The notes beneath the pieces were generated by a model. That model made no database searches, had not been told where the DNA came from, and was given only the letters and a program-made list of their open reading frames with translations. This document shows positions 36,031-48,801 of a DNA stretch of 64,000 nucleotides, one piece after another (the stretch's first letter is position 1; every line of letters begins with the position of its first letter). The translations under genes were made by a program, and so were the position numbers. Source of the DNA: Trichosporon coremiiforme (taxonomy: Eukaryota; Basidiomycota; Tremellomycetes; Trichosporonales; Trichosporonaceae); the NCBI GenBank assembly GCA_039545355.1, contig BCJJ01000022.1, forward strand, positions 372,001 through 436,000, read 5' to 3'.

Positions 36031-38233
36031 ATGTCGTTCGTTTTCCCCTCTTGGTCAACGGCGTTCTCGCCAGAGTTTTACGACGATGCGAAAGCTATGT
36101 TGGAGACGGCCTTAAACAAGGTGAGTGCCTGCTGTGAACGTCCTCGACTGACTTGCGCAGGGTAACAAGCCGCCTGTTATCCAAGGTCGAATCGAAGTCG
36201 TCGGCATGAGCATGGGCACGCAACCGCCGACATTGACTCTTCTTGAGATCGGCGACCTTTCTCTGGACCGCTTTCGAGGCATCCTCCGTCTAGGATACCA
36301 AGGAGACGCCTGGATCGAGGTTAGATGTCGCGTGCAGGCGAATCCGCTCAGCCATAACCCTAATCTGAACCCGACCTCGACGCTCCCGGTCTCCGCCCCG
36401 CTGCTCGCGTCTCAACCGCTCCTCGTCCCCATGACGCTTCGCCTGTCGCTCCTACACCTGCGAGCGATTCTCATTCTCGTCGTGTCGGCTAGCAAGGGCA
36501 TTACCTTGGTGTTCAAGAACGACCCTCTGCAGAATGTGGAGGTATCGAGCACTTTCGATAGTGTGGAGGTCATTCGAGGGTATCTTCAGCAAGAGATCGA
36601 GGGTCAACTACGTGAAATGTTCCGTGAGGACCTGCCAGGCATTATCCACCGTCTCTCGCAGAAGTGGTTTTCGAAGGGAACGGGCGGTCATGTCGAAACG
36701 CCGTATCGGGATGTGGACAACCCCGACAACAGTGCAAGCAGCATCCCGCCCGTGTACGACGACGAGACCGACGACCGGGATCCTACCGAGGCTCCGCAGG
36801 ACATCTTCCCGCCGAATGGGAACGGCTCTGTCATCTCGCACTCAACGCCGAAGAAGCGCGGTGGCCATCGCGTGTCCAGCAACAACCTCCGCAACTCGAC
36901 GTCCAGCACCACTGGGGGCGCCGGTCTCTCAGAGTCGCCCACGTCATACACCGTCTTCCCCGACATCGAGAACTACGATCCCACCTATGGCTTGCGTCCT
37001 GAGGGCTTGCCGACGCACAGTGGATACGAGGCGTTTGGTCGACTATGGGAGAGGAACCGATCTGGCGGCGGCCGAGGACTCGGTTCGCTGATGGGTGAGA
37101 CAGAACACACTCCATTGCCCAGCCAACAGAACTCGGACGAGTCTTCTTCTGAGGAAGAGGAAGAAGCGGAGGAGGAGGAATGCCTCTCAGAGACCGATGA
37201 CATTGTCCCGGACCTGGAAGGCGTCCCTTCGCGATCGAGCTTCGAATGGGACATGTTCCCGGCTGTCGGCGGCGGCATGGTGAGCCGACCGCGAGTGTTC
37301 CACGCGCAGTCGCAGATCCGCGCGCCGAGCGAGTCGGGCTTTGGCGGCGCCATGCCAAGCCCGGCGGCGACAGCCACCGGGGGCTCTGTCACAGCTCGTG
37401 CCAGCAGCATCGGAACTTCGACCGTTGGCAGTTATGTCCCCGCGCACTCGACGCTCGTCGCCCCGAAGCCTGTCTCTCCTGTGCTCAGGCGCACGATGAC
37501 GTCAAGCTCCGACTTTGCTCGTCGCGATCTCGTCGGTCGCGATCGCGCTGGCAGCCGGTCTCGTCCCGAGAGTCTCGCGGCGTATGCCATTCAGCAGAAC
37601 ATGCGCCAGCGCCCGTCATCTCCTCGTCGGACGGAACTGAACCACCCTGCTGCCAAGAGCACAGCCTATGGATACGAACCGCCACGAATGACACGACCGG
37701 TGAGCCTCGACGCGGCTCGCCGGCCACAGCAGCGCATGCCGGAGCCGAAGCGCGAGCGTGCCTCGTCGTTCTCGACTCACATTGCCATGGGGCGCCGCCA
37801 GGGCATCACTGTGCCGTTGAATCACAGCGTGTCGCAGCTCGCGACCCTCTCGCTCAGCGCCAACACGCTGTCGCCCTACGCTCGCGCGCACGAGCACATC
37901 GCTGTCCGCTCCTTCCCTCATCTGGGTAATACGCCGCCCGTAGTCGCCGCTCCCCAAGAGGTCAAGGCCACGCGCAAGCGCATCTTCCGCCTTGGTTCCA
38001 AGCCGACCACTCCCGAGTCTGAGACGCCGAAACCTCTCAGCCCGGCCCCCACCACGCCCCCGCTCGAGTGGGACGACTCGATCCAGCCGTCGAGCTCGAG
38101 CGAGGCGAGCCGTTGGCGCTCCTCTCGCCGCGCCGAGAGCAGAACGTCGTACGGCTTCCCCCGCATTCCGGAGGAAGACCTTAGAAAAGGCGCAGGATAC
38201 GTCCCCAGCCCGCCATCGACGCGCGTCCGTTGA
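36031..38233 (+). CDS. MDM34: ERMES complex subunit MDM34
   Basis: Outer mitochondrial membrane subunit of the ER-mitochondria encounter structure, which tethers the two organelles and moves phospholipid. Two exons, 36031-36120 and 36161-38233, give 720 aa. Residues 1-190 form the SMP lipid-binding domain: SFVFPSWSTAFSPEFYDDAK, then NKGNKPPVIQGRIEVV and MGTQPPTLTLLEIGDLSLDR, all typical of Mdm34. The rest is long, Ser/Pro/Arg-rich and probably disordered, with an acidic run EEEEEAEEEE near 325. Exon 1 encodes exactly 30 residues, and the 40-base intron ends with CTGAC 8 bases before the acceptor. The protein is larger than yeast Mdm34 because of this tail. Confidence 0.95.
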
Positions 38234-38480
38234 TCTTGTTTGTTATCACCTCTCTGTACAGCAGTCTGTAAAACACTGTTCTAAAATGCATGTACCACCC
38301 TTTTGAACGTTATGGGCGTCGTTTGTGACAAACTCTTGGCGCAGGCGCGTCTGTCAGCTAGGCCCACACAGATCGCCTTCGATGATTGGCGGTTGACACC
38401 CGTTCGCAGGTTCCATGATCGAAGGCAGCGCAGTGAAGTCACTGGCTGTACAGTACTCCATTCCAACTTGTTGACATGAC

Positions 38481-39490
38481 ATGGTCGCAATCGACATCGC
38501 CTTCTTTCCTCACATCTTCGACACGATCTTCAAAGCTGCCGACTTCCATGCTCTCCTCCGTCTCCGGACGACATGCCGCGCACTCCGGGATCGCATCAAC
38601 GATGAGTGGGGATACCTTACGTGGTTTATCACCAAGCAGGGAAGGCTGAGGCAATCAATGGCCGAGACGTCTGTGTGCCCTGCAACTCGCCGTGCCTGAG
38701 CTTCACCAACGTGCTCGACATTTCTCAAGAAGGCAGCTCTGATAACAACAAGTGGCAGTTCCCCAGCCATCTACAGGCCGAGGTTATAAGGTTCTTCAGT
38801 CCGGTCGACGCAGGAGTGAGAGCTTACGCGAAAACGCTCATTTTCGTCGACCTAGAGTGGGGAGACGTCGGCAGCGCCATCATTCACCGCCCTTCTCCTG
38901 ACCTTGAGCCTGTCAACTTGATCTACAGGCTTGACTGTACGTTCCAAAACTCGTACGACTGGGGCTGGGATGGGAGGGTGTTCGACTTCAATGACATTGG
39001 AGACATCAGCTGGTCAGCTAATCTGTACGTCTTACTCTCGGGTTGCGACCCGGTCGAGGGCTGTGTGCGCGACCTGTGTTGGGCTATCATGGATACATTA
39101 GTGGGCAAGTTCAGCGGAGTCTTCGACGATCCACCGGGCACAAACACGGTCAACTACTACCTCGTGGACGTTCCTTCCTGGTTCAATCCCTGGCTTACCA
39201 ATGTATCCAAGAACGATCCTCGGAGGCTAGATCAAGTCCTGTCCAAGCCAGATCCTGTCTACAGTTTCATGCTTCAACAGGCTCGGTATAAGAATGGGGT
39301 TGCCGAAGACTGCGAGTGGGAATATGACCGCCGGTGGCCTTGTGAGAAGGTGCTGGAGCGCCTCTTCCGGCAAGTCCACTGCATCTCGAGGGAACAGATG
39401 AAGCAGCGGTTCGGCGACAAGGCGTACAACCTCACCTTTGCTCCGCGGGACATCTGCGCGCCAACGAGCCGCCGAACCAACACCTCGTGA
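38481..39490 (+). pseudogene. F-box-like family gene (copy 2) with one frameshift
   Basis: From ATG 38481 the frame encodes VAIDIAFFPHIFDTIF and LRLRTTCRALRDRI, an F-box-like start, then runs to a stop after 72 codons. The remaining family sequence (LSFTNVLDI, ANLYVLLSGCDP, NYYLVDVPSWF, ISREQMKQRFGDKA) is in another frame, open to 39490. The two align end to end with the intact copy at 51242 if one base is lost or gained near 38630-38650 (around AAGCAGGGAAGG). No usable intron fits there. It is either a recently disabled gene, a sequencing error, or a gene expressed as a shortened protein. About 330 residues when read across. Function unknown; F-box proteins select substrates for SCF ubiquitin ligases. 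Confidence 0.6.
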
Positions 39491-39884
39491 TCACACAACA
39501 AGCACGTGAATGCCACTTGCTCCGACGTGGGCCCTCACTATCCCGCGGCCTGGCCGTGGCAAGCCCACCCCTTTTCGACATTCCTCCCATTTCCTCCCCC
39601 GCTGCTCTGCCACTTCTCCTTCGGGTCCAGGATACCTCCCGCTCCGTCTCCTCCCGAGCCGTCGTCACCGCCCATGCCCCACTGTGATGTGAGTGTGGCA
39701 AACCGCCCACTCGCCACCCAACACCGACTGATCTTTGCTCCACAGTCGATTTGATTGCCTTTAGACCAAAAAATTCATAACAACTTGAGATTTGGGCATC
39801 TAAATACAACTTCTCTAGCACGTCTAGTGCTCCGGCCCTGCTCTACTGCTCTCTATGCTGATCGGCTATGTTTCTAACCGTATT
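39491..39884. other. short intergenic region between convergent genes
   Basis: CT-rich sequence from 39540 to 39690, then AT-rich 3' flank of the dioxygenase. No gene seen. Confidence 0.45.
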
Positions 39885-41522
39885 TTACTCGTCCTTGACC
39901 ATCGCGCGCGACACATTGTCCCTGCAGCGCTTCAGGAAGCGGATCAGGGGCGTGCCGCCGGTGCCGCGGAGCTGGTCGTCGCTGACGTCCTCCTGCTTCT
40001 CGGCGACCTCGCCCTCGCGACCGAGGAGCTTGAGGATGCGCTCGCTCGGCGGACGGCGGGCCTGCTGGACGATGTGGCGGGAGACGACACGCATGTGCTT
40101 GTCGCGGAAGCGGCGGAGGGCGGCGAGCGCCTCGTTGTACGCCTCGGCGAGCTCGGGGTGCGTGTTGGCGCGGGCGATGACAAGCGGGCGCAGCGGCGTC
40201 GGGTGCGCCGCGAGGTGGAGGAGGAAGGTGCGGTGGGGGAGGGGCATGTACTGGAGCATGCGCTGGAGGAAGGTGGCCTCAACGGGACCGCCAGACTGCT
40301 CAGTGGGAGTAGCGAGGGGCGCGTCGTCCTCGTCGTCGTGGTGGAGCTGAACGAGGGGTGAGCTGTTGAGGATGATGCGGGGTGACTCGGTTCCGCCAGC
40401 GACGGCGATCGATTCGCTGTCCTCGTCCTCGCGAGGAGCGTGGTCGACAGTGAGGAAAACGTCAAAGGCGTGAACGACGGAGCTCTGTCCCGCGCTCGGA
40501 CCCGAGAACTTCCGTCCCCGGACCTCCTCTCCGTCCTCGGTAAGGTATGTGGAGGCAGAAAGCATGTTCTCAGCCTCTCCAAGCGAGTCATTCCCACTAG
40601 TTCCCAGGAAAAGCCATCCCGGAGCGTCGGGTCCGCTGCCATCACCACCACGGAACCATGGTCGGATGAGGTGGTAGAACTCCTCGGGGTCGACTTCGGT
40701 CATCATCTTCAGGGTGATGTCACCGACACGGTCAATCTGGACAGCAAGCTGCCGAAGGTAGACAGTGAGACGGCGCAGAGCGACCTCGTCGGCAAGGAAG
40801 AGCTCGTCGAGACACTGACGCATGAGGGCAAGCGCAGCGGCACCGGCAGCCTCGCACTCGGCCGAGACAGTGTAGAAGCCAGCCTCCGACTTGGTACCGG
40901 TGAACGTTCCCAAGGTCCGCGTCGGCGGGTTGTCCGCGAGGTTGATGAGGCGGGAAGAGTCGGTGCCCTGGACATTCCAAAGCACGGTGTCGGCGTAGGT
41001 GAGGACAGGAGGGAGACCGACGAGAGGCGAGATCTTCAGGATGGGGACGGAGATACAGGCGGGAACTTCTGTGGGCTGCTCACCCTCGGTGGGCGTCGTG
41101 TGCACGTAGAAGTGGAGGAGGAAGGAGAGGACGAGGTGTGCGCGACGGAGGAGGGGAAGGTCGTTGAGGCCTGCGATGTCGAGGACGGGCATGGAGCGGA
41201 CACCTTCCCGCCACGCCTCATCCTTAGGGCGGCCACCGCCTAACCGGACACCCTGTCCGGGCTGGTCACCGTGAGCGGCCTCGAAAGCGTCCTCCCACAC
41301 GTCATAGGGCGGGGGCAGGCGCTCGATGTTGGCCTTCGGCGGAAGGAAACCAGTACGAACGTCGACATCGAAATCGGCGGCAGCAAGCGAGGCGACGTTG
41401 GGGGCGGACGGGGCGGCGTGCGAGGCGGTGGTGATGGACGTTCCGGGGTCGTTGGAGAAGGTCGGGGGAAGGGCGAGGAAGTGTCCCGGGGGCAGAGACG
41501 CGAGAGGGTGGGGGTGCGACAT
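39885..41522 (-). CDS. indoleamine 2,3-dioxygenase
   Basis: Heme dioxygenase opening the indole ring of tryptophan to N-formylkynurenine, first step of the kynurenine route to NAD. Single exon, 545 aa, longer than yeast Bna2. The signature GPSAGQSSVVHAFD (about 341-354) and the proximal heme ligand region FRDKHMRVVSRHI (His about 476) are both present; earlier blocks LPPPYDVWEDAFE and LLRRAHLVLSFLLHFYVH are typical. Insertions rich in Asp/Glu separate the two signatures. The start ATG at 41522 (MSHPHPLAS) was preferred over the open frame upstream, which is low-complexity leader. Confidence 0.93.
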   Translation of the reverse strand: MSHPHPLASLPPGHFLALPPTFSNDPGTSITTASHAAPSAPNVASLAAADFDVDVRTGFLPPKANIERLPPPYDVWEDAFEAAHGDQPGQGVRLGGGRPKDEAWREGVRSMPVLDIAGLNDLPLLRRAHLVLSFLLHFYVHTTPTEGEQPTEVPACISVPILKISPLVGLPPVLTYADTVLWNVQGTDSSRLINLADNPPTRTLGTFTGTKSEAGFYTVSAECEAAGAAALALMRQCLDELFLADEVALRRLTVYLRQLAVQIDRVGDITLKMMTEVDPEEFYHLIRPWFRGGDGSGPDAPGWLFLGTSGNDSLGEAENMLSASTYLTEDGEEVRGRKFSGPSAGQSSVVHAFDVFLTVDHAPREDEDSESIAVAGGTESPRIILNSSPLVQLHHDDEDDAPLATPTEQSGGPVEATFLQRMLQYMPLPHRTFLLHLAAHPTPLRPLVIARANTHPELAEAYNEALAALRRFRDKHMRVVSRHIVQQARRPPSERILKLLGREGEVAEKQEDVSDDQLRGTGGTPLIRFLKRCRDNVSRAMVKDE

Positions 41523-44500
41523 TGTGGTCGGCGTGACTGCGGTGTGAATGTTGTGGGATGTGCGAATGCAGGAACCAGTCGTGTGCGTTGTGTGCTTGTA
41601 GTAGACGGTCGGAGGGAGGTAGAGTAGCAACAATGACAGGAGGGAGTGTGAGGATGGAAATCAAACTGGATTTGTGCATTTAGCATTTTGACCGGAACGC
41701 GTGCCCGCCGAAATCTGCCCCACCTACGCACTAACCCCCCCATCCGAGCCGAAGCTCCACCGTAGCCTCCGTCATGTCCTCAGTCAGCGACCGGGCAACC
41801 TCGCAATATCAAGTTTTGCTTAGGTGATCCGCCCTGACTTTATCCAACCCTCCCCTGTATCTCGGAGCCTGGGTGCAGAACGTGGCTCCGCTCGCCTCGT
41901 AACGAGTCATTCCCGCTTCCGAAGCGGGGCCTCCACCGCGGTGCCCGCAGCTGGTCGTCCATTCCACCACCGTACAGCCCCCATTTGCATGTCACGAGGT
42001 TGGTCTACACCCTGTATCCTCACCGTTTCCACGGCATCACCGCGGACTATGATGCGGTTTGTATTCGGACGTTACCAAATGCGCTCACCGGACCTTGGTG
42101 ACGTCCACGGAGGCGAGGGAATGCGGATAATGCTTCGATCCGAGCCCCAAGGGGCCGAAAGTGCCAGGCAAAGGCGTGTGCTGTGTGTGTATGGCGTGTT
42201 GTGGCTGCCTGGCCAGATGGAAGGGTCATACGGAGCAAGGGGTCGAAGTACATATAGGGAGCCTGACCGAGGTCAGTGTGTCCCCTTGGACTCGAACTCC
42301 GCTTCTGCAAACCTCTACCTGCAGCTGTCAGTGCTGTGTGTGTATGTGTGCGATACGGAGCAATGTGTGGAATGTCCAACGACCGGTCCGAGCACAGGAC
42401 ACGACGACCGGGGTGGCTCAAGCCTCCGCCCAGCCCCGGTCGCAAAAGAAAGGAGAGACGGCGATCTGCGAGGAACCACGCGTGCAGAGAGCCGGCACGG
42501 AAAGTCGCCACTCACATGACCTTGGTTCTCTTGGCCATCGTGAAACTGCGGCTTGTTGGCCGCAACCCGCATGGTGATCGATTTCGAGATAACCACCACG
42601 TGGATCGGAGCCTGCGATCGGATGTGGACCGGCAGCTAGCAGCTGATAATCTGGCCTGCGATCAGCAAGAACTGAGCCCACATGAGCGGCATGGTCAAAA
42701 CGCCGTAGCTACACGAGGACAGTTGGAAGCTCAGTCCGATTCGACCTGCGCTCAGCCTGCTGATGTCAGACCCGGTTCCGATACCCCTGCTTCGTTGTCC
42801 AGTGTCCGACAGTCAAGCACAGACGAGGCGTGGTCCGGCGAGGTAGCCTAGTGCGGCGCCTGGATTGTCAAGAAGCCGAGCGTGCTTTGCGTGCGTCTTC
42901 CCTGCCCATCCGCTGCCTTCCTCGGAACCACAGTCTATGCACACACACCCGCGCGCGTGCGCCCTCAACCGCTTCGTCCTTCTTTTCATCAACATCCATT
43001 TCCTCTTCGAGCAGTTCTTTGAACTCGATCGTTCGCATCTTGTCTGTGCTTTGCACCTCTCCGCGAGCCTCCGGCACTCACACATCCTCGTCCTCGTCCA
43101 AAATGACTTGGCCCTACCTGTGCGTCTCAACCAGAGCAACATCGGCATTCTAGCACGTCCGCGCCGCCATCCCCCCTCTATCCCCCTCCTCTCTATGCCC
43201 CCCGAGATCCCGACGCCACCGATTACTCGGCCTGAAGAAGTTTGGATGCCACCACAGTCTGCCGCAAGGCCCACGGACCACCGCACCGGAACTTGTTTTT
43301 CGCGAAGTTCTACCAGCGCTCACTCGGCCACATTTCAGCCAAGCCACCGTCGCCGTCTTAGCCACCCATGACGGATGCTGATCCCTGCCAAGCTTGTAAG
43401 TCGCCGGCTGATGCCTTGTCGCTGCGTCGGATGTGTGGCTTTGCAATACGATGGGACGCGAACCGGGCGAGCAGGGATATGTGCGCAGTGTTGAAACATA
43501 TTCTGCAGTCTCCTGCGACCTAGGCTAGAAAAGGGAAGGCAACTTTGCAGATTGGGGAACGGCAGGCTGAAACTTTTGCAGTCCGGGCGTTCGATTGCGC
43601 ACATCGCAGTCCTCGGCTGCCCACCACGCACACGGCAACGTGCTATGCCATCTGCGAGGCTGATGCCGAGGCATGTGTCCGACACCCACCGCATTCTCAG
43701 TGCTCAGCATCTTGGCGTTGTGCTCACATACCGCGGAACAGCATGTGAGCGGTTGGCTCTGCAGATCTTTGGGGTGCGCGACGTCGTGGGCAACCTCAAC
43801 ACACCGAACAAACGAACCCTTCAAGACATGTCTGACGCAGGACCGCGTCAATGGTTGGGCCAAATTGTCGAAGAGGGAGACACGAACAAGTTACGACGCC
43901 TGCGACGCGACTTCGGTGCAGAGCCAATTGCTTCTGAATCGCGCCGGCCACTGATGTCATCGGTCGCCCTAGGGGCGTCGGCAACGGTGGCACCGGCCGG
44001 CTGTCGCAGCTAGGGGTCTGAACGACTACAATAGCTTGATTGGTTCCGCCGGGTTTGCTGCGCGCTCCCAAGACTTTACCAAACTCCAAGCCGAGCGGAG
44101 TTTTTGCGTCTACTAGAAGTCGGGCAGACGATGTGTGGGAATATCTCGCTCGGGTTAGATGGGGGCACCGGCTTGGCAGGCGTTCGTGAGCGATGTGCGA
44201 CGCGGCGCAAGAGCCTCTTCTTTGGTCTGCGCACTGAGCATCAGAGCTGCAGCCCCGCGTGATATTCGATAAGCGTCGCAGCGAAATTGGATAAACCTAT
44301 GGAACGCACTCCGAACGCTACACACGTTTTTGGACACGCAGGGCAAGCGTTTGCCCCCCACTTCTGGCCCCGGGTACGCTCCACGGTGACTGCAGAGATC
44401 TCTGCACCCTTTCCGGGGCTTCAGGCGGCAGCGGGATGGGTGGAGGGTTCGAGCATCGCTTAACCTGGCCTGGAGCACGGGTACAGGGATCTGGAATCAA

Positions 44501-46348
44501 GCATCTTTCTGGCCCGATTGAACGATCGCGGATCGCGGACGAGCCTATAGGCCACTGGGCACTGAGAGCTGATACGCCCGTCGCCCCCTCACTGGACGCC
44601 CATCAAGCCGTATTCCTCTAAGTCGCCGGTCTTAGCTTTCGTATCAAGGTCCGCCGGCGATCAGCGTACGGAACTCGCGTGCATTCCCAGACAAGTTCCG
44701 CCACATGTGGACGCCTGCCAAGCGTTATCAGGAGCTAGCGTCACGGCCCCCAGATATGGGGTGCGAATAAACGGTCTATGGGCTATCAGTTTCTCCTATC
44801 GAGGCTATCGGTCCCCCCTCGCCGAGGACGAGCTATCTGCCAGCTTCTAGAGCAGAGCGGGCGAATGGAGAGATACAGAGATCTGGATTGGAAAGGGTAG
44901 GGGAGCGATGCTCGGACGGTTCGAAATCATGGATTGCCAAACATGTGATGTCGGGGAGAGGCAGAGGCTGATGCTCTTTGGTCACTGGGGTGGTTCGAGG
45001 TATGTCACTCGCACGCTGGTGCTCGGTCGGCGGCCTGGATCGTCTGACACCCACTAGTAGGCTGCGTACATGGCATCTGGGGCCAGGTGGGGATCGCTGT
45101 GGACTCCACTGGGGCTCTCGTGCCGCATTATGCGGACGAACGTTTTGTCAGCAGTCGACTGGCCGAACGGATCGGGGGCCAGGATGCTGGAGGGCCGGGC
45201 AGGACGATCTCGCCGCGCACAAGACCTGAATCGGCAGGAGCGAGTGAATCAGGTGGTGCGCCTGAGATCACCTGATGAAGCCCTGAGCCCCACTCTTGAC
45301 GCCTCGTAGGATGCTAACGAGACGCTGCAAGGACGCGGCTGTGCCTGGTGCTCTGCTTCTCTTGGCAAACTGTGTTGACCGTCGTTTATTCGTCTCGAAA
45401 GCCTTGGCCGCTCTTGTCCAGACCGCGGGACTGGGCTCAACATCCACCTTACTCGGGGCTAGCGCCGTTTTGGTTTCGACACCTCAAGGTTTAGTAGCGC
45501 GCTTAGTGTATTTCCTGCAGTCCTTTCGTCCCATGCCGTTGCCCTTTGCCGCCTCCAACCGCCTCCTGCTCAGCTCCTGGGCTTGGCCCCTGTAGCCCTG
45601 CGTCAGCCGTGTCTGCCCCAGCTGCCCCGTGGGTCGCCGTTCCCTCTAGCTCTCTCCCCCTCTGCTACGGCTGAGCGTATCTCTACAATCTGCAATCTGC
45701 AATCCGTATCCGGCCTCTGCCTTTGTGCCTGCGGTCAGCCCTGTCGCTTGTCTCGTGTGACGGCGTCAGGCACACACGGCTGCAGGTCATCAGTCGCTCG
45801 TCCACTCACAGCGCTCCCAACTCAGTTCGCCGTCGCGGATGGCTCACGACCAACGACCGGCAGACCAAAGGCAGAATCACGCAGGGCCCCAAGGCTCTCC
45901 CTCTGCTCGGGTTTGGACACTGCCCAGGAACCCAGTGCCCAGTCTGTGTGTCCTGACGGTCCCCGGTCGTATCCTGGACAGTGGCCGTGGCCTGTGTCCT
46001 CCGGTCCCTCCCATGCCGTCCAGCTGCCATCATCATAGCGTACCGATTCAGTGCGTCCTCCCAGCCATGATCCGGGACGCCAAGAATCAGGCGCTGCGAC
46101 CATATGCGACCAGCCCGGCGACTATAAAGATTCCCCTGCGGCTCGCCGCAGCGCTTCTTCTCCTCGTCGTACTTTCACCTACCCAAGTGTCTCCCATCAG
46201 CGTCGAGCCAGCCAAGCCTCGGCATCGCGCAGCACACTAGCAACCACAAGTCGTTCGCGTTTCATAGGTAACGTCCAACCAGCTTTCATCTTCTATTTAA
46301 ACGACCCCACGCCCACGACACGACCAAGCCTACGAGCGCCCAGCAATC
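41523..46348. other. 4.8 kb stretch with no recognisable gene
   Basis: Contains the dioxygenase promoter at the left and the permease promoter at the right. I searched both strands for exons linked by the local splice signals and for the families found elsewhere in the window and saw none. A CT-rich tract near 42960-43200 looks like a leader, but the ATG after it gives only 16 codons. A CAATCTG triplet repeat lies near 45687. Confidence 0.4.
46123..46128 (+). promoter_or_regulatory. TATA box of the amino-acid permease gene
   Basis: TATAAA, about 220 bases upstream of the permease ATG, in otherwise GC-rich sequence and on the coding strand. Confidence 0.45.
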
Positions 46349-48651
46349 ATGTCGAACAACCAGGCGTACCTCAGCCCGGGGTACGACGACGAGAAGAACT
46401 TTGGCGGCCACATCGAGGAGAAGGACTCGGCCTCGTACCAGTATGGCGTGGAGGAGGTCGGCGGCCCTGTCGCGTCGCAGGAGGAGGAGACGCACCGCTC
46501 TCTGAAGCCGCGTCAAATCAGTATGATTGCCATCGGTGGTGCTATCGGTAAGTAGGCTCTTGTTGATAGCAATGGAGACGGGTGTGATGGCGCTGGGGTG
46601 CTCCCGCATGGTCGCGAGGGATGAAGAGGGATGCCCGGCGAATTGTGGCTTCTTCCCCGCGTCCCCTTGCCCCCGTGACCCGGGGCGATGGGACCCATGT
46701 GCGGGAGGTGGGTACGCCAAGCCACCGCCCACCTGTGGGCTGTGGGTTTTATTTGGCATCGATCGCCGCCCAAGCCCAAACTGCCGCTCCCCACCCAAGC
46801 GCCTGGGCGTTACGGTGCTACACGGCGGTACGCGGTGCGCTGCGTACGCTGCGGTGCCTCCATGCGCATGCAGTGAACCAGCACGCCACAAGATCGGTTC
46901 CCGGTATGTCGCGGAGCTGGCATTTGTGTCGCGCTGCGGGTGGTGCCCCACCCACCTTTTGCCGCTACAGCCGTACGCTGCGCGCGTGCGCGACTGCAAC
47001 ACGCGCAGCACTCGTCCTGTAGGCGGAGCGCATGCAGCTCTTGGCATGGAGCTCCCCGCGAAAACGCCCCCCTCTATCTCCCCGTTCCCTGCCGCCATCA
47101 GCGATTGAAATGTAAGAGAGATCGCCGCTGACGTACCCAGGTACTGGTCTCCTGATCGGATCCGGCCCCTCGCTGAACCAGTCCGGTCCCGGATCTCTGT
47201 TCATCGCGTACTGCATCATGGGCGCCGTCTGTTTCTGCGTCCTGATGTCCCTTGGTGAGATGTCGGCGGCTTTCCCCTCCAAGCGAGGATTCCCGGGCTT
47301 TGCGACGAGGACTATCGATCCCGCGTTTGGCTTCGCGACCGCCCTTGTCTACCTCTGCAAATACCTCATTCTGTCCCCGAACCAGATTGTCGCCGGCGCT
47401 CTCGTCATCCGTTTCTGGAATGACAAGATCAACTCGGCCGCCTGGGTCACTATCCTGATCGCCTTCGTCGTCGCCATGAACTTCCTCGGTATCAAGTGGT
47501 TCGGTGAGGTCGAATTCTGGCTCTCGTTCATCAAGATCTTGACGCTCTCCGGTCTCATCATCCTCGGTCTTGTCATTGACCTCGGAGGCGGCCCCAACCA
47601 CGACCGCATCGGCTTCCGCTACTGGAAGGACGGCAAGGCTTTCGTCTCGTACCCGAAGGGTATGGGCCCCGGTGGAGCCGCCGGCCGTTTCCTCGGTGTC
47701 GTCAAGGCTCTCGTCGGTGCTCTCTTCGCGTACATGGGTACCGAGCTGATCGGTGTCACCGTTGGTGAGGCCAAGAACCCTCGCAAGACCGTCCCGGCTG
47801 CCATCAAGAAGACCTTCTACCGTATCCTGTTCTTCTACATCATCCTTATTCTCCTCACCGGCATGATCGTCGACGGCCAGGGCCAGCTCCTCAAGACCGC
47901 CACCTCGGGCAACAACAAGACCACCGCGTCTGCCTCGCCCTTCGTCGTTGCCATCCAGGAGGCTGGTATCAAGGGTCTCCCCGGTCTCGTCAATGCCTGT
48001 CTCCTCATCTTCACCTTCTCCGCCGCCAACTCGGACCAGTACATCGCCTCGCGTACCCTCTACGGCATGGCCAAGGACGGCAACGCCCCTCGCATCTTCA
48101 CCTACTGCAACTCGCGTGGTGTCCCGATGGCCGCGTTCGCGTTCACCGGCATGTTCATGGGTCTCGCCTACATTTGTTCGTCTGCCGACGGTCTCTCCGT
48201 CTGGTCCTACTTCACCTCGGCCGTCACCATTTGCGGTGCTCTTTCTTGGATCTCCATCCTGTCTTCGCACCTCGCCATGATGCGCGGCTTCAAGGCGCAG
48301 GGCATCTCGCGCGACACGCTCCCCTACAAGTCGCCCTTCCAGCCGTACGCCTCCATCTTTGCGCTCTTTATCACCGTCCTCATCGCCATCTTCAAGGGCT
48401 TTGACGCCTTCATCGGCCCCGTCTTCAAGTACAAGGACTTCATCTGCCACTACATCGCAATCCCGGTGTACGTGTTCGGCTTCCTCATCTACAAGTACGT
48501 GCGCAAGACCAAGTTTGTCAAGCCGCACGAGATGGACCTGTACACCGGCGCGCGCGAGTTCCAGGGTCTCGACGAGGACGACGAGGACGAGATGCGCTAC
48601 AAGTCCATGTCCTTCAAGGACAAGGTCATCTACCAGCTCAAGAACTGGTAA
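46349..48651 (+). CDS. amino-acid permease, yeast AAT (YAT) family
   Basis: Plasma-membrane amino-acid/proton symporter of the APC superfamily, 569 aa. Exon 1 is 46349-46547, exon 2 47141-48651; the junction splits Gly within AIGTGLLIGSG, the helix-1 substrate-binding motif, which fixes the splice. About 12 hydrophobic segments follow; GEMSAAFPSKRGF and GTELIGVTVGEAKNPRKT are family hallmarks. The acidic N-tail (DDEKNFGGHIEEKDS) has lysines suited to ubiquitin-driven turnover, and the C-tail is acidic then basic. The intron is 593 bases, by far the longest here. Substrate range is not predictable. Confidence 0.93.
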
Positions 48652-48801
48652 ACAAATCGTCTCCATCACATTCTTTCCACACAGTGCTTGCCGGCCGGCA
48701 AGCACACAACGACAACGAGTAACTAATCCTTAATTGTAGATTTGTAGCAACGTAGTAAGAGCAGCTAGCGAAGGATCAGAGCAAGAGGGTGTTCTTGCTT
48801 C

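Noticed and set aside
42865..43371. open frames in a CT-rich tract that looks like a transcript leader
   Set aside because: Frames on both strands are low-complexity. The ATG after the tract gives 16 codons, and no splice combination yields a recognisable protein.
43369..43440. CQAC-like start resembling a Zn2Cys6 cluster (MTDADPCQACKS)
   Set aside because: The remaining cysteine spacing and the basic residues of the Zn2Cys6 motif are missing, and the frame soon ends.
47098..48705. 535-codon open frame on the - strand opposite the amino-acid permease
   Set aside because: Same antisense codon-bias effect; no domain, and the permease strand has a perfect family match.
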